Origin: Streptomyces sp. NRRL B-3428
GTDB taxonomy: Bacteria; Actinomycetota; Actinomycetes; Streptomycetales; Streptomycetaceae
Length of the DNA: 64,000 bases
Direction of reading: 5' to 3'
NCBI GenBank assembly: GCA_000721375.1
Contig: JOGW01000006.1
Span: forward strand, 124,001-188,000
Shown here: positions 1 to 6,062 of the stretch, in pieces
How the letters are laid out: every line of letters starts with the position of its first letter
How positions within the stretch are numbered: the stretch's first letter is position 1
The notes under the pieces: model-generated
What the model was told of the DNA's origin: nothing
Seen by the model: only the letters and a program-made list of their open reading frames with translations
Databases searched by the model: none
Position numbers and translations under genes: made by a program

Positions 1-1
1 C

Positions 2-1780
2 TTCCTCATCTCGGCCGCGGTTTCGCTGCTGCTGATCTGGGTGACCTTCGCGGGCGACAAGTACGACTGGGCGTCCTGGCAGACCGGGGCCATGGTCGGT
101 GGTGCGATCGCTCTGGTCGGGCTCTTCCTGTTCACCGAGACCAGGGCCAGCGAGCCGATCATCCCGCTGCGGCTCTTCCGCAACCGCACCATCACGCTCG
201 CCTCGCTCGCCTCGCTGTTCGTGGGTGTCGCGATGTTCAGCGGCACGGTGTTCTTCAGCCAGTACTTCCAGCTCGCCCGTGACAAGTCCCCGACGATGTC
301 CGGGATCATGACGATCCCGATGATCGGCGGTCTGTTCGTCTCGTCCACCCTGTCGGGCCAGATCATCACCAAGACAGGCAAGTGGAAGGGCTGGCTGGTC
401 AGCGGCGGTGTGCTGGTGACCGCGGGGCTCGGTCTGCTCGGCACGATGCGGTACGACACCCCGTACTGGCATCTGGCGATCTTCATGGCCCTGATGGGTC
501 TCGGCATCGGCATGATGATGCAGAACCTGGTGCTCTGCACGCAGAACCAGGTCGACCCCAGTGATCTCGGTGCGGCTTCGTCGGTCGTCACCTTCTTCCG
601 CTCGCTCGGTGGCGCCATCGGTGTCTCGGCGCTCGGCGCGGTGATGGCCACGCGCGTGACCGGCTACGTCCAGGACGGGCTCACCGAGCTCGGTCCGAAG
701 GCCGCCGCGCTCGGTCACGGCGGTACCGGTGGCGGTGGGATCCCGGATCTCGACCAGCTGCCCGCGCCGATCCGTACCGTCATGGAGGTCGCGTACGGGC
801 ACGGCGTCGCCGATGTCTTCCTGTACGCCGCTCCGGCCGCCGCGCTCGCCTTCCTGATCACGCTGTTCATCAAGGAGGTGCCGCTCAGGAGCGCCACCTC
901 GGCGCCCGCGGCCGCGGTTTCCGAGGAGGCCCCCGTGAAGGCGGCGGAGGTCACGGAGACCGAGCCAGCCCCGGCGGTCCAGGAAGCTCCGGCGGTCAAG
1001 GCGGCCCCGGCGGTCTCCGACGGCACCCCCGTCCGAGGCACCGTCCGCACCGCCGACCAGGCCCCCGTGCCCCGCGCCGCCGTCACGCTGATCTCGCTCG
1101 CCGGGCGGCAGCTCGGCCGGACCATCGCGCAGGCGGACGGTGCGTACAGCGTCGACGCCCCCGGCCCGGGCTCGTACGTCCTGATCGCCTCCGCCGACGG
1201 CTTCCAGCCGCAGGCCGCCACGGTCGTGGTGGGGGACGGACCCCTCGCGTACGACCTGCTGCTCAGCGGGACGAGCGGGCTCAGCGGAGTCGTGCTCGCG
1301 GCGGAGGGCGGTGAGCCCGTCACCGGCGCCATGGTCGTGGTGACCGATGTGCGCGGGGATGTGCTGGCCACCGGACTCAGCGGTGAGCAGGGCGAGTTCG
1401 GCTTCGGTGAGCTGGTGCCGGGTGCGGTGACCGTCGCGGTGAACGCTCCCGGGCACCGCCCGGTCGCGCTCCCCGTCGAGGTGGCCGGGCAGGGCGTCAC
1501 ACAGATCGAGGTGGCGCTGCACTCCGGTGCCCGGGTCGGCGGCCGGGTGCTCGCCGGCGGCGGACCGCTGGCAAACGCGCGGGTCACGCTGGTGGACGGC
1601 GCCGGGAACGTGGTCGCGACCGCGACGACAGGTCCGGACGGGGCGTACGCCTTCGCCGATCTGGACAGCGGCGAGTACACGCTGATGGCCACCGGCTATC
1701 CGCCGGCGGCGATGGCGCTGACCGTCGCGGGGCGTGGCGTGGACGGGCAGGACATCGAACTCGCCCACTCGGGCGAGTAG
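2..1780 (+). CDS. DHA2-family MFS exporter with three C-terminal carboxypeptidase-regulatory-like repeats (5' end outside window)
   Basis: The reading frame is open from the window edge, so the N-terminal half is missing. The first ~290 residues hold about eight hydrophobic segments and match the second half of a 14-TM drug:proton antiporter of the EmrB/QacA type; the long GTG at 41 is internal. After the last helix comes an Ala/Pro/Glu linker and three tandem ~80-residue beta-sandwich repeats (about residues 328-412, 414-493 and 494-575 counted from 41), each with the small-Gly and DG-x-Y/F pattern of CarboxypepD_reg domains. The tail would be cytoplasmic if topology follows the family. Substrate unknown. 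The next gene carries a fourth related repeat. Confidence 0.9.
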   Translation, partial: FLISAAVSLLLIWVTFAGDKYDWASWQTGAMVGGAIALVGLFLFTETRASEPIIPLRLFRNRTITLASLASLFVGVAMFSGTVFFSQYFQLARDKSPTMSGIMTIPMIGGLFVSSTLSGQIITKTGKWKGWLVSGGVLVTAGLGLLGTMRYDTPYWHLAIFMALMGLGIGMMMQNLVLCTQNQVDPSDLGAASSVVTFFRSLGGAIGVSALGAVMATRVTGYVQDGLTELGPKAAALGHGGTGGGGIPDLDQLPAPIRTVMEVAYGHGVADVFLYAAPAAALAFLITLFIKEVPLRSATSAPAAAVSEEAPVKAAEVTETEPAPAVQEAPAVKAAPAVSDGTPVRGTVRTADQAPVPRAAVTLISLAGRQLGRTIAQADGAYSVDAPGPGSYVLIASADGFQPQAATVVVGDGPLAYDLLLSGTSGLSGVVLAAEGGEPVTGAMVVVTDVRGDVLATGLSGEQGEFGFGELVPGAVTVAVNAPGHRPVALPVEVAGQGVTQIEVALHSGARVGGRVLAGGGPLANARVTLVDGAGNVVATATTGPDGAYAFADLDSGEYTLMATGYPPAAMALTVAGRGVDGQDIELAHSGE

Positions 1781-1799
1781 TTCGGGAGACAAAGACCCA

Positions 1800-1844
1800 C
1801 GTTCCCCGGCGGCTGCTCCCAGCGGAGGCGGCCGTCGGGGAACG
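1800..1844 (+). terminator. Hairpin after the MFS exporter gene
   Basis: Arms 1800-1813 and 1831-1844 pair with one mismatch (CGTTCCCCGGCGGC against GCCGTCGGGGAACG). It begins 20 nt after the exporter stop. A second hairpin follows at once, so read-through is probably strongly reduced. No T-tract, as is common in this group. Confidence 0.6.
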
Positions 1845-1855
1845 GTCAGGGAAAG

Positions 1856-1891
1856 GGGGCCCGGCGGGCAGGGGACGGCCCGCCGGGCCCC
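1856..1891 (+). terminator. Second, perfect 14-bp hairpin before the YceI gene
   Basis: Arms GGGGCCCGGCGGGC (1856-1869) and its exact complement (1878-1891) flank an 8-nt loop. It lies in the 158-bp gap between the exporter and the YceI gene and ends 33 nt before the ribosome-binding site of the latter. It could be a terminator or a leader structure of the downstream mRNA. Confidence 0.55.
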
Positions 1892-1938
1892 GATCGCTTT
1901 CACGCCCGGACCGGGCGTGCACGCAAGGGGAGTTGGCA

Positions 1939-2760
1939 GTGGGACTGACGGCGCGGATCCGTACCGGCGACGGCTGGGCGGTGGAGCACGCGGTGGTGAC
2001 CCTGACGGACATGCGCGGCGAGCAGGTGCTCAGAGCCGAGGCGGACACGGACGGTGTCGTACGGGCCGAGGACGCGCTGCCGCCGGGCCCGTACACCGCG
2101 ATCGTCACGGCCGTCGGGTACGCGCCGCACGCCGCGACCGCCCTGGTCACGGCGAGCGGCCGGGCCGAGATCGGCACGGTCGCGCTGACCCGGCAGGGCG
2201 GGGCCGAACTCCCGCCGCCCGGACGGTGGGTGATCGACCCGGCGCACTCCACGGTGGCCGCCGTGGCCCAGCACCTCGGGATCTCCAGCGTGCACGGGAG
2301 GTTCACGGAGTTCAGCGGGAGCGTCGAGATCGCGCCCGAGGCCGGTGCATCGACGGTGGAGGCGACCCTCGTCGCGGACTCCATCGACACGGGCAACGGT
2401 CTGCGCGACAAGCATCTGCGCTCCCCCGACTTCCTCGACGTCGAGAACCACCCCGCGCTCGTCTACCGCGGTACGTCGGTACGCGAGAACGCACCCGGCA
2501 AGTGGACGGTCGACGGCACGCTCGAACTGCGCGGCATCGTCCGCGAAGTCCCTCTGGAGCTCAGCTACTCGGGCACGAGCACCGACCCCTGGGGTGGGCT
2601 GCGCGCCGGGTTCCGGGCGAGCGCGACGCTGCACCGCGAGGACTTCGCGATGCACTACAACCAGGTCGTGCAGGCCGGGGTCGCCGCGATCGGGGCCACC
2701 TTGCGGGTGGAGCTGGACATTCAGCTCGTACGCGAAGATGCAGGGCCCGCGGCCTCGTAG
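1939..2760 (+). CDS. YceI-family lipid-binding-like protein with an N-terminal CarboxypepD_reg-like domain
   Basis: Residues ~1-90 form one beta-sandwich repeat like those at the end of the preceding exporter; residues ~95-273 are a YceI domain (RWVIDPAHSTVAAVAQHLG start, GRFTEFSGSV, later LELRGIVREV and EDFAMHYN). YceI proteins are lipocalin-like barrels that bind isoprenoid-type ligands. No signal peptide is visible, so it is probably cytoplasmic. I chose GTG 1939 because AAGGGGAG at 1925-1932 sits 6 nt upstream; the TTG at 1933 would touch that site. The shared added domain suggests a functional tie to the upstream exporter, which is inference. Confidence 0.85.
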   Translation: MGLTARIRTGDGWAVEHAVVTLTDMRGEQVLRAEADTDGVVRAEDALPPGPYTAIVTAVGYAPHAATALVTASGRAEIGTVALTRQGGAELPPPGRWVIDPAHSTVAAVAQHLGISSVHGRFTEFSGSVEIAPEAGASTVEATLVADSIDTGNGLRDKHLRSPDFLDVENHPALVYRGTSVRENAPGKWTVDGTLELRGIVREVPLELSYSGTSTDPWGGLRAGFRASATLHREDFAMHYNQVVQAGVAAIGATLRVELDIQLVREDAGPAAS

Positions 2761-2770
2761 GGTGAGGGGT

Positions 2771-3238
2771 ATGGCCAGAAGCATCGCGACCAACACCCGT
2801 GTCGGCATCGACGAGTTGCTCGACTTCGTACGCCCTCGTCATCGCGCGATCCTGCTCACCCGCCGCGCCGACGGCGGCCCGCAGGCATCCCCGCTGACCT
2901 GCGGGGTCGACGACTCCGGGCGGATCGTGGTGTCCACCTACCCCGAGCGCGCCAAGGTCCGTAACGCCAAGAGGGACGAGCGCGTGAGCGTGGTCGTCCT
3001 GAGCGACGAGTGGAACGGGCCGTGGGTGCAGATCGACGGCACCGCCGAGGTGATCGACTCCCCCGAGTCGGTGGAGCCGCTCGTGGAGTACTTCCGGAAC
3101 ATCTCCGGTGAGCACCCGGACTGGGCCGAGTACCGCGAGGCGATGGTCAAGCAGGGCAAGTCGATCATCCGGATCACACCGGAGCGGTGGGGGCCGGTGG
3201 CCACCGGCGGGTTCCCCGCGCACCTCGCCGACGGCTAG
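2771..3238 (+). CDS. PPOX-class flavin/F420-dependent oxidoreductase
   Basis: 155 residues with the split-barrel pattern of pyridoxamine-phosphate-oxidase-like proteins: FVRPRHRAILLTRRADGGPQ near the start, then STYPERAKVRNAKRDERVSV, and a terminal RITPERWGPVA. Actinobacterial members of this size often use F420 to reduce small molecules. It starts 11 nt after the YceI stop, so the two are probably co-transcribed. Its stop overlaps the convergent TetR stop in a shared CTAG. The exact cofactor cannot be told from sequence by eye. Confidence 0.88.
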   Translation: MARSIATNTRVGIDELLDFVRPRHRAILLTRRADGGPQASPLTCGVDDSGRIVVSTYPERAKVRNAKRDERVSVVVLSDEWNGPWVQIDGTAEVIDSPESVEPLVEYFRNISGEHPDWAEYREAMVKQGKSIIRITPERWGPVATGGFPAHLADG

Positions 3239-4038
3239 CTCCCGGCGCGCGCCACCATCGCCTCGATCCCCGTGATCACCACGTCGAGCCCGAACTCGAA
3301 GTCCCGCTCCCACATCTGTGCCACGGTCTGGCCTTCGCGGGTCTCCAGGACGTCCTGCATGCTCTCCATGGTCTCGGTCAGGGCGGGTTCCGTGGAGAAC
3401 ATGGCGAGCGCCTGCGCGTGGTACTCGTCCGGGGTCAGCCCCGCCTCGTCGCACCGGCGCTGGAAGTTGCCCATGGTGGTGCCGAAGCCGTAGACGAACT
3501 GCAGGGCGGCCGAGGTCGCACCGTTCTGTTCCTCGGGTCGCAGTCCGGTCGCCTTGATGACGTGCTGGATGGCCTGGGCGACCTTCAGCGCGTTCGGCCC
3601 GATGTTCAGATACGTGCTGAGGATCGGCGACACCCAGGTGTGCCGTACCAGCAGCTTGCGGTAGGCCTCGGCGATCTCACGCAGGGAGCTCTGCCAGTCG
3701 GCGGTCGCCTCCGACGGCTCGATCTCGCCGAAGACCGCGTCGAGGGCGAGTTCGAGGATGTCGTCCTTGGTGTCCACGTACCAGTAGACGGACATCGCGG
3801 TGACATTCAGCTCCGCGGCCAGCTTGCGCATGGAGAACTTGGCGAGCCCTTCCATGTCCAGCAGCCGGACCGAGGTCTCCACGATCTTGTCGCGATCGAG
3901 CCCGGCGGGCTGACCCGGCTGACCCGGCTGACCCGGCTGACCCGGCTGACCCGGTTTACGGCCGCGCCCGGCCTTCTCGCTGTCCAGCCAGATGCTGGAG
4001 GTCGCAGGGTGCTTGGCCCGCTCGGCTGCCCTGACCAT
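3235..4038 (-). CDS. TetR-family regulator with tetracycline-repressor-like C-terminal domain
   Basis: 267 residues. The N-terminal arm (1-45) is basic and contains five tandem GQP triplets; the DNA-binding domain follows at about 48-95 (DKIVETSVRLLDMEGLAKFS, then a helix-turn-helix with AMSVYWYVDTKDDI). The remaining ~170 residues fit the TetR_C_1 ligand-binding and dimer domain. It lies 99 bp downstream of, and in the same direction as, the exporter at 4138-5754, so it most likely represses that exporter through the palindrome at 5766-5807. Convergent with the PPOX gene. The inducer is unknown. Confidence 0.9.
   Translation of the reverse strand: MVRAAERAKHPATSSIWLDSEKAGRGRKPGQPGQPGQPGQPGQPAGLDRDKIVETSVRLLDMEGLAKFSMRKLAAELNVTAMSVYWYVDTKDDILELALDAVFGEIEPSEATADWQSSLREIAEAYRKLLVRHTWVSPILSTYLNIGPNALKVAQAIQHVIKATGLRPEEQNGATSAALQFVYGFGTTMGNFQRRCDEAGLTPDEYHAQALAMFSTEPALTETMESMQDVLETREGQTVAQMWERDFEFGLDVVITGIEAMVARAGS
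3910..3954 (-). repeat. Five tandem 9-bp repeats coding GQP in the TetR arm
   Basis: The unit CTGACCCGG (plus strand) is repeated exactly five times and encodes (Gly-Gln-Pro)5 just before the helix-turn-helix domain. The exact identity of the units points to recent slippage. Confidence 0.95.
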
Positions 4039-4057
4039 GGCGCACCTTCTTGTTCAT

Positions 4058-4075
4058 GTACGCGATGACACGTAC
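4058..4075. promoter_or_regulatory. Weak inverted repeat upstream of the TetR start
   Basis: GTACG (4058-4062) and CGTAC (4071-4075) are inverted around 8 nt, in the 99-bp gap between exporter and TetR genes. The half-sites resemble part of the strong operator at 5766-5807, so this could be a second TetR site, but it is short and may be chance. Confidence 0.3.
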
Positions 4076-4137
4076 GGGGTGATACGAGGGTGAGTGCGAC
4101 GGACCGAAATGCGCTGGTCCGCCGCACTCGATGCTAC

Positions 4138-5754
4138 TTAGCCCGCGGTGTGCGTGGTGCCGTCCACCTTGTCGGCCGTCTTCTCGGCCGTCTTCTCGGC
4201 CGTCTGCTCGGCCGTCTGCTCGGCCGCTTTGTCGAGCGGACCGCCCTGAGCGGGCACGGCGGCCGAGGCCACCGCCTGCTCGGCCCGGCGAAGGAGCGCC
4301 GCCGCGAGCAGACCGCCGATGAACACCGCGATCGCGCCCACCAGCTGGCTGGTCTGCAGCCCGCTGGCGAAGGCGTCCGCGATCTCGGTCCGCTCGCCCT
4401 CGGTCTTCGCCGCCGCGAGGGCGGCCGGCAGCGAGGAGGCGGTGACGGCGACGAGGGCCGCGAAACGGGCGTTGAGCACGGCACCGAGGACAGCCACACC
4501 GAGACCGTTGCCGAACTCGGCGAGCGTGCCGTTGATACCCGCGCCCACACCGGCCTTCTCCGCCGGGATGGCGCTCATGATCGCGTTGGCCATGGCGGGC
4601 TGGGCGACCGCGAGGCCGAGACCGAACAGGAACAGACCGAGCAGCATGCCCCAGTAGCTGCCGTCGGTGCCGCCGCCGAGTACCGCGATGGAGGCGAGGC
4701 CGAGGGCGACCACGGTCATGCCGAGCAGCACGGTCCGCGGCACGCCCAGCTTCATCAGGAACTTCGGACCGATACCGGTGACGTTCAGGGCGACCACCGT
4801 GAGCGCGAGCGGCGCCATCCGCAGACCGGCCTCCAACGGCTCGTATCCGAGGACGAACTGGAGATGCTGGGTCAGCAGGAAGAGCGAACCGCCCATGCCG
4901 AAGACGACGAGCAGGGAACCGGAGACGGCGCCGATGAACTTCGGGTTCTGGAAGAAGTGCATGTCGAGCATCGGATACGGGATGCGCAGCTCGTAGAACG
5001 CGAAGGCGCCCAGGAAGACCACACCCACCAGGGCCGAGACGAGCACCTGGGCGGAGAGCCAGCCGTGGCCGGGTCCGGAGATGATCGCGAAGACCACCGA
5101 GGACATACCGATGGTGGAGAGCAGGGCGCCCATGAGGTCGGGCTTGTCGCCCTGGGGGTTCTTGGACTCGGGCACCAGCTTGATCACGGCGGCCAGGCCG
5201 ATGAGGGCTACGGGGATGTTGATCAGGAAGATCGCGCCCCACCAGTAGTGCTCGAGGATGAAGCCGCCGACGAGCGGGCCGCAGACGAAGCCGAGCGAGC
5301 CGACCGTGGCCCACAGGGCGATGGCCTTGACGCGCTCGGACTCGTCGAAGATCTGCATCACGACGGCGAGCGTGGTGGTCATGAGCAGCGCGCCACCGAT
5401 GCCCATACCGGCGCGTGCGGCGATCAACTGGCCGCTGGACTGGGCGAGTCCGGCGCACAGGGAGCCGATGCCGAAGAGGGCGAGGCCGATGGCCAGGAGC
5501 TTCTTGCGGCCGTAGCGGTCGGCGGCGTTGCCGGCCGTGAGGAGGAGGCCGGACTGGACGAGCGAGTACGCGTTGATCATCCACTGGATGTCGGCGGTGG
5601 ACGCGTCGAGTTCCGTGGTGAGCGAGGGGATGGCCACGCTCAGGACGGTGTTGTCGAGCAGCACGGTGAGCTGGGCCAGGCAGATGACGCCGAGGATCAG
5701 CCAGCGCTGTGGGTGGCCTCCGGTGGAGGGTTGGGCCGTGGTCGGCGCCGTCAT
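4138..5754 (-). CDS. DHA2-family (EmrB/QacA-type) MFS drug exporter
   Basis: 538 residues with about 14 hydrophobic segments and MFS motifs (NAADRYGRKKL between helices 2 and 3; RAGMGIGGALLM; LVGGFILEHYWWGAIFLINIP typical of motif C and after). ATG 5754 is preceded by AAGGAG at 8 nt, which fixes the start; an upstream ATG would place the operator inside the gene. The last ~25 residues are a hydrophilic TAEQ/TAEK repeat tail. It is followed in the same direction by its likely TetR regulator. Predicted inner-membrane proton antiporter; substrate unknown. Confidence 0.92.
   Translation of the reverse strand: MTAPTTAQPSTGGHPQRWLILGVICLAQLTVLLDNTVLSVAIPSLTTELDASTADIQWMINAYSLVQSGLLLTAGNAADRYGRKKLLAIGLALFGIGSLCAGLAQSSGQLIAARAGMGIGGALLMTTTLAVVMQIFDESERVKAIALWATVGSLGFVCGPLVGGFILEHYWWGAIFLINIPVALIGLAAVIKLVPESKNPQGDKPDLMGALLSTIGMSSVVFAIISGPGHGWLSAQVLVSALVGVVFLGAFAFYELRIPYPMLDMHFFQNPKFIGAVSGSLLVVFGMGGSLFLLTQHLQFVLGYEPLEAGLRMAPLALTVVALNVTGIGPKFLMKLGVPRTVLLGMTVVALGLASIAVLGGGTDGSYWGMLLGLFLFGLGLAVAQPAMANAIMSAIPAEKAGVGAGINGTLAEFGNGLGVAVLGAVLNARFAALVAVTASSLPAALAAAKTEGERTEIADAFASGLQTSQLVGAIAVFIGGLLAAALLRRAEQAVASAAVPAQGGPLDKAAEQTAEQTAEKTAEKTADKVDGTTHTAG
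4172..4219 (-). repeat. Four 12-bp repeats in the exporter's C-terminal tail
   Basis: Units TCGGCCGTCTTC, TCGGCCGTCTTC, TCGGCCGTCTGC and TCGGCCGTCTGC run in tandem, with a decayed fifth copy. On the coding strand they give the AEQT/AEKT repeats of the hydrophilic tail. Confidence 0.9.
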
Positions 5755-5765
5755 TTCGGGAACTC

Positions 5766-5807
5766 CTTGTACGGTGTACGGGGACCTGGTCCCGTACACC
5801 GTACAAG
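5766..5807. promoter_or_regulatory. 17-bp-arm palindrome: probable TetR operator of the exporter
   Basis: CTTGTACGGTGTACGGG (5766-5782) and its perfect complement (5791-5807) flank GACCTGGT. It ends 12 nt upstream of the exporter ATG on the minus strand, overlapping the promoter region. A third, looser copy of the TACGSTGTAC core follows near 5816-5827. The size and place fit a TetR-type repressor, most simply the product of 3235-4038. Confidence 0.75.
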
Positions 5808-5836
5808 GGTGCCCTATACGCTGTACAGCTCTTTAT

Positions 5837-5990
5837 GGTGGGCTGTCCGGTGGGCTGTCCGGTGGGCCGTGGACAAGTGGGGGTGGGGGACCCTACATAG
5901 TGCGCGCGTCCGGTTTGACAGGGTTTGCGGTGGGCGTGAGGTCCCCCTGTCGGGTTGGCTGTCGGGTTGGCTGTGCGGGTTGGCTGTCGG
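5837..5990. repeat. Two related 12-bp minisatellite arrays
   Basis: Array 1 (5837-5872) has GGTGGGCTGTCC twice plus a decayed copy. Array 2 (5947-5990) has CTGTCGGGTTGG twice, a 13-bp variant and a decayed copy. The units of both arrays share GGCTGTCSGGT, so they look like one array split by ~75 bp of unrelated sequence. Confidence 0.85.
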
Positions 5991-5996
5991 CGGGGA

Positions 5997-6058
5997 TTGT
6001 CAGTGGGGGGCGATAGCCTTGGTAGGGCTTGGCCCCCGGGTGGGAGGGGACTGTCCGG
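5997..6058 (-). repeat. Dispersed 3'-end element, copy A
   Basis: Read downstream from the GT39 stop (minus strand) it begins GGACAGTCCCCTCCC, continues with a GGGGGCC core, then AGCCCT, AGGCTATCG and CACTGACAA. The same order of blocks occurs at 57397-57460 and, without the last block, at 8303-8362. It starts 4 nt after the stop codon of the GT39 gene. Confidence 0.85.
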
Positions 6059-6062
6059 CCAC

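Larger units (their letters stand above)
5755..6062. other. 308-bp intergenic region between exporter and GT39 gene
   Basis: It holds the exporter promoter and palindromic operator (5766-5807), the two 12-bp arrays (5837-5990), and copy A of the ~60-bp dispersed element (5997-6058) next to the GT39 stop. I see no credible gene here. Confidence 0.8.

Noticed and set aside
715..2808. Long minus-strand open frames opposite the exporter and YceI genes
   Set aside because: Antisense shadows; no motifs, and the plus-strand genes are clear.
3956..5806. 616-residue reverse open frame over the exporter
   Set aside because: Arg/Pro/Gly-rich shadow frame of the clear MFS gene on the same strand; no ribosome site or domain.
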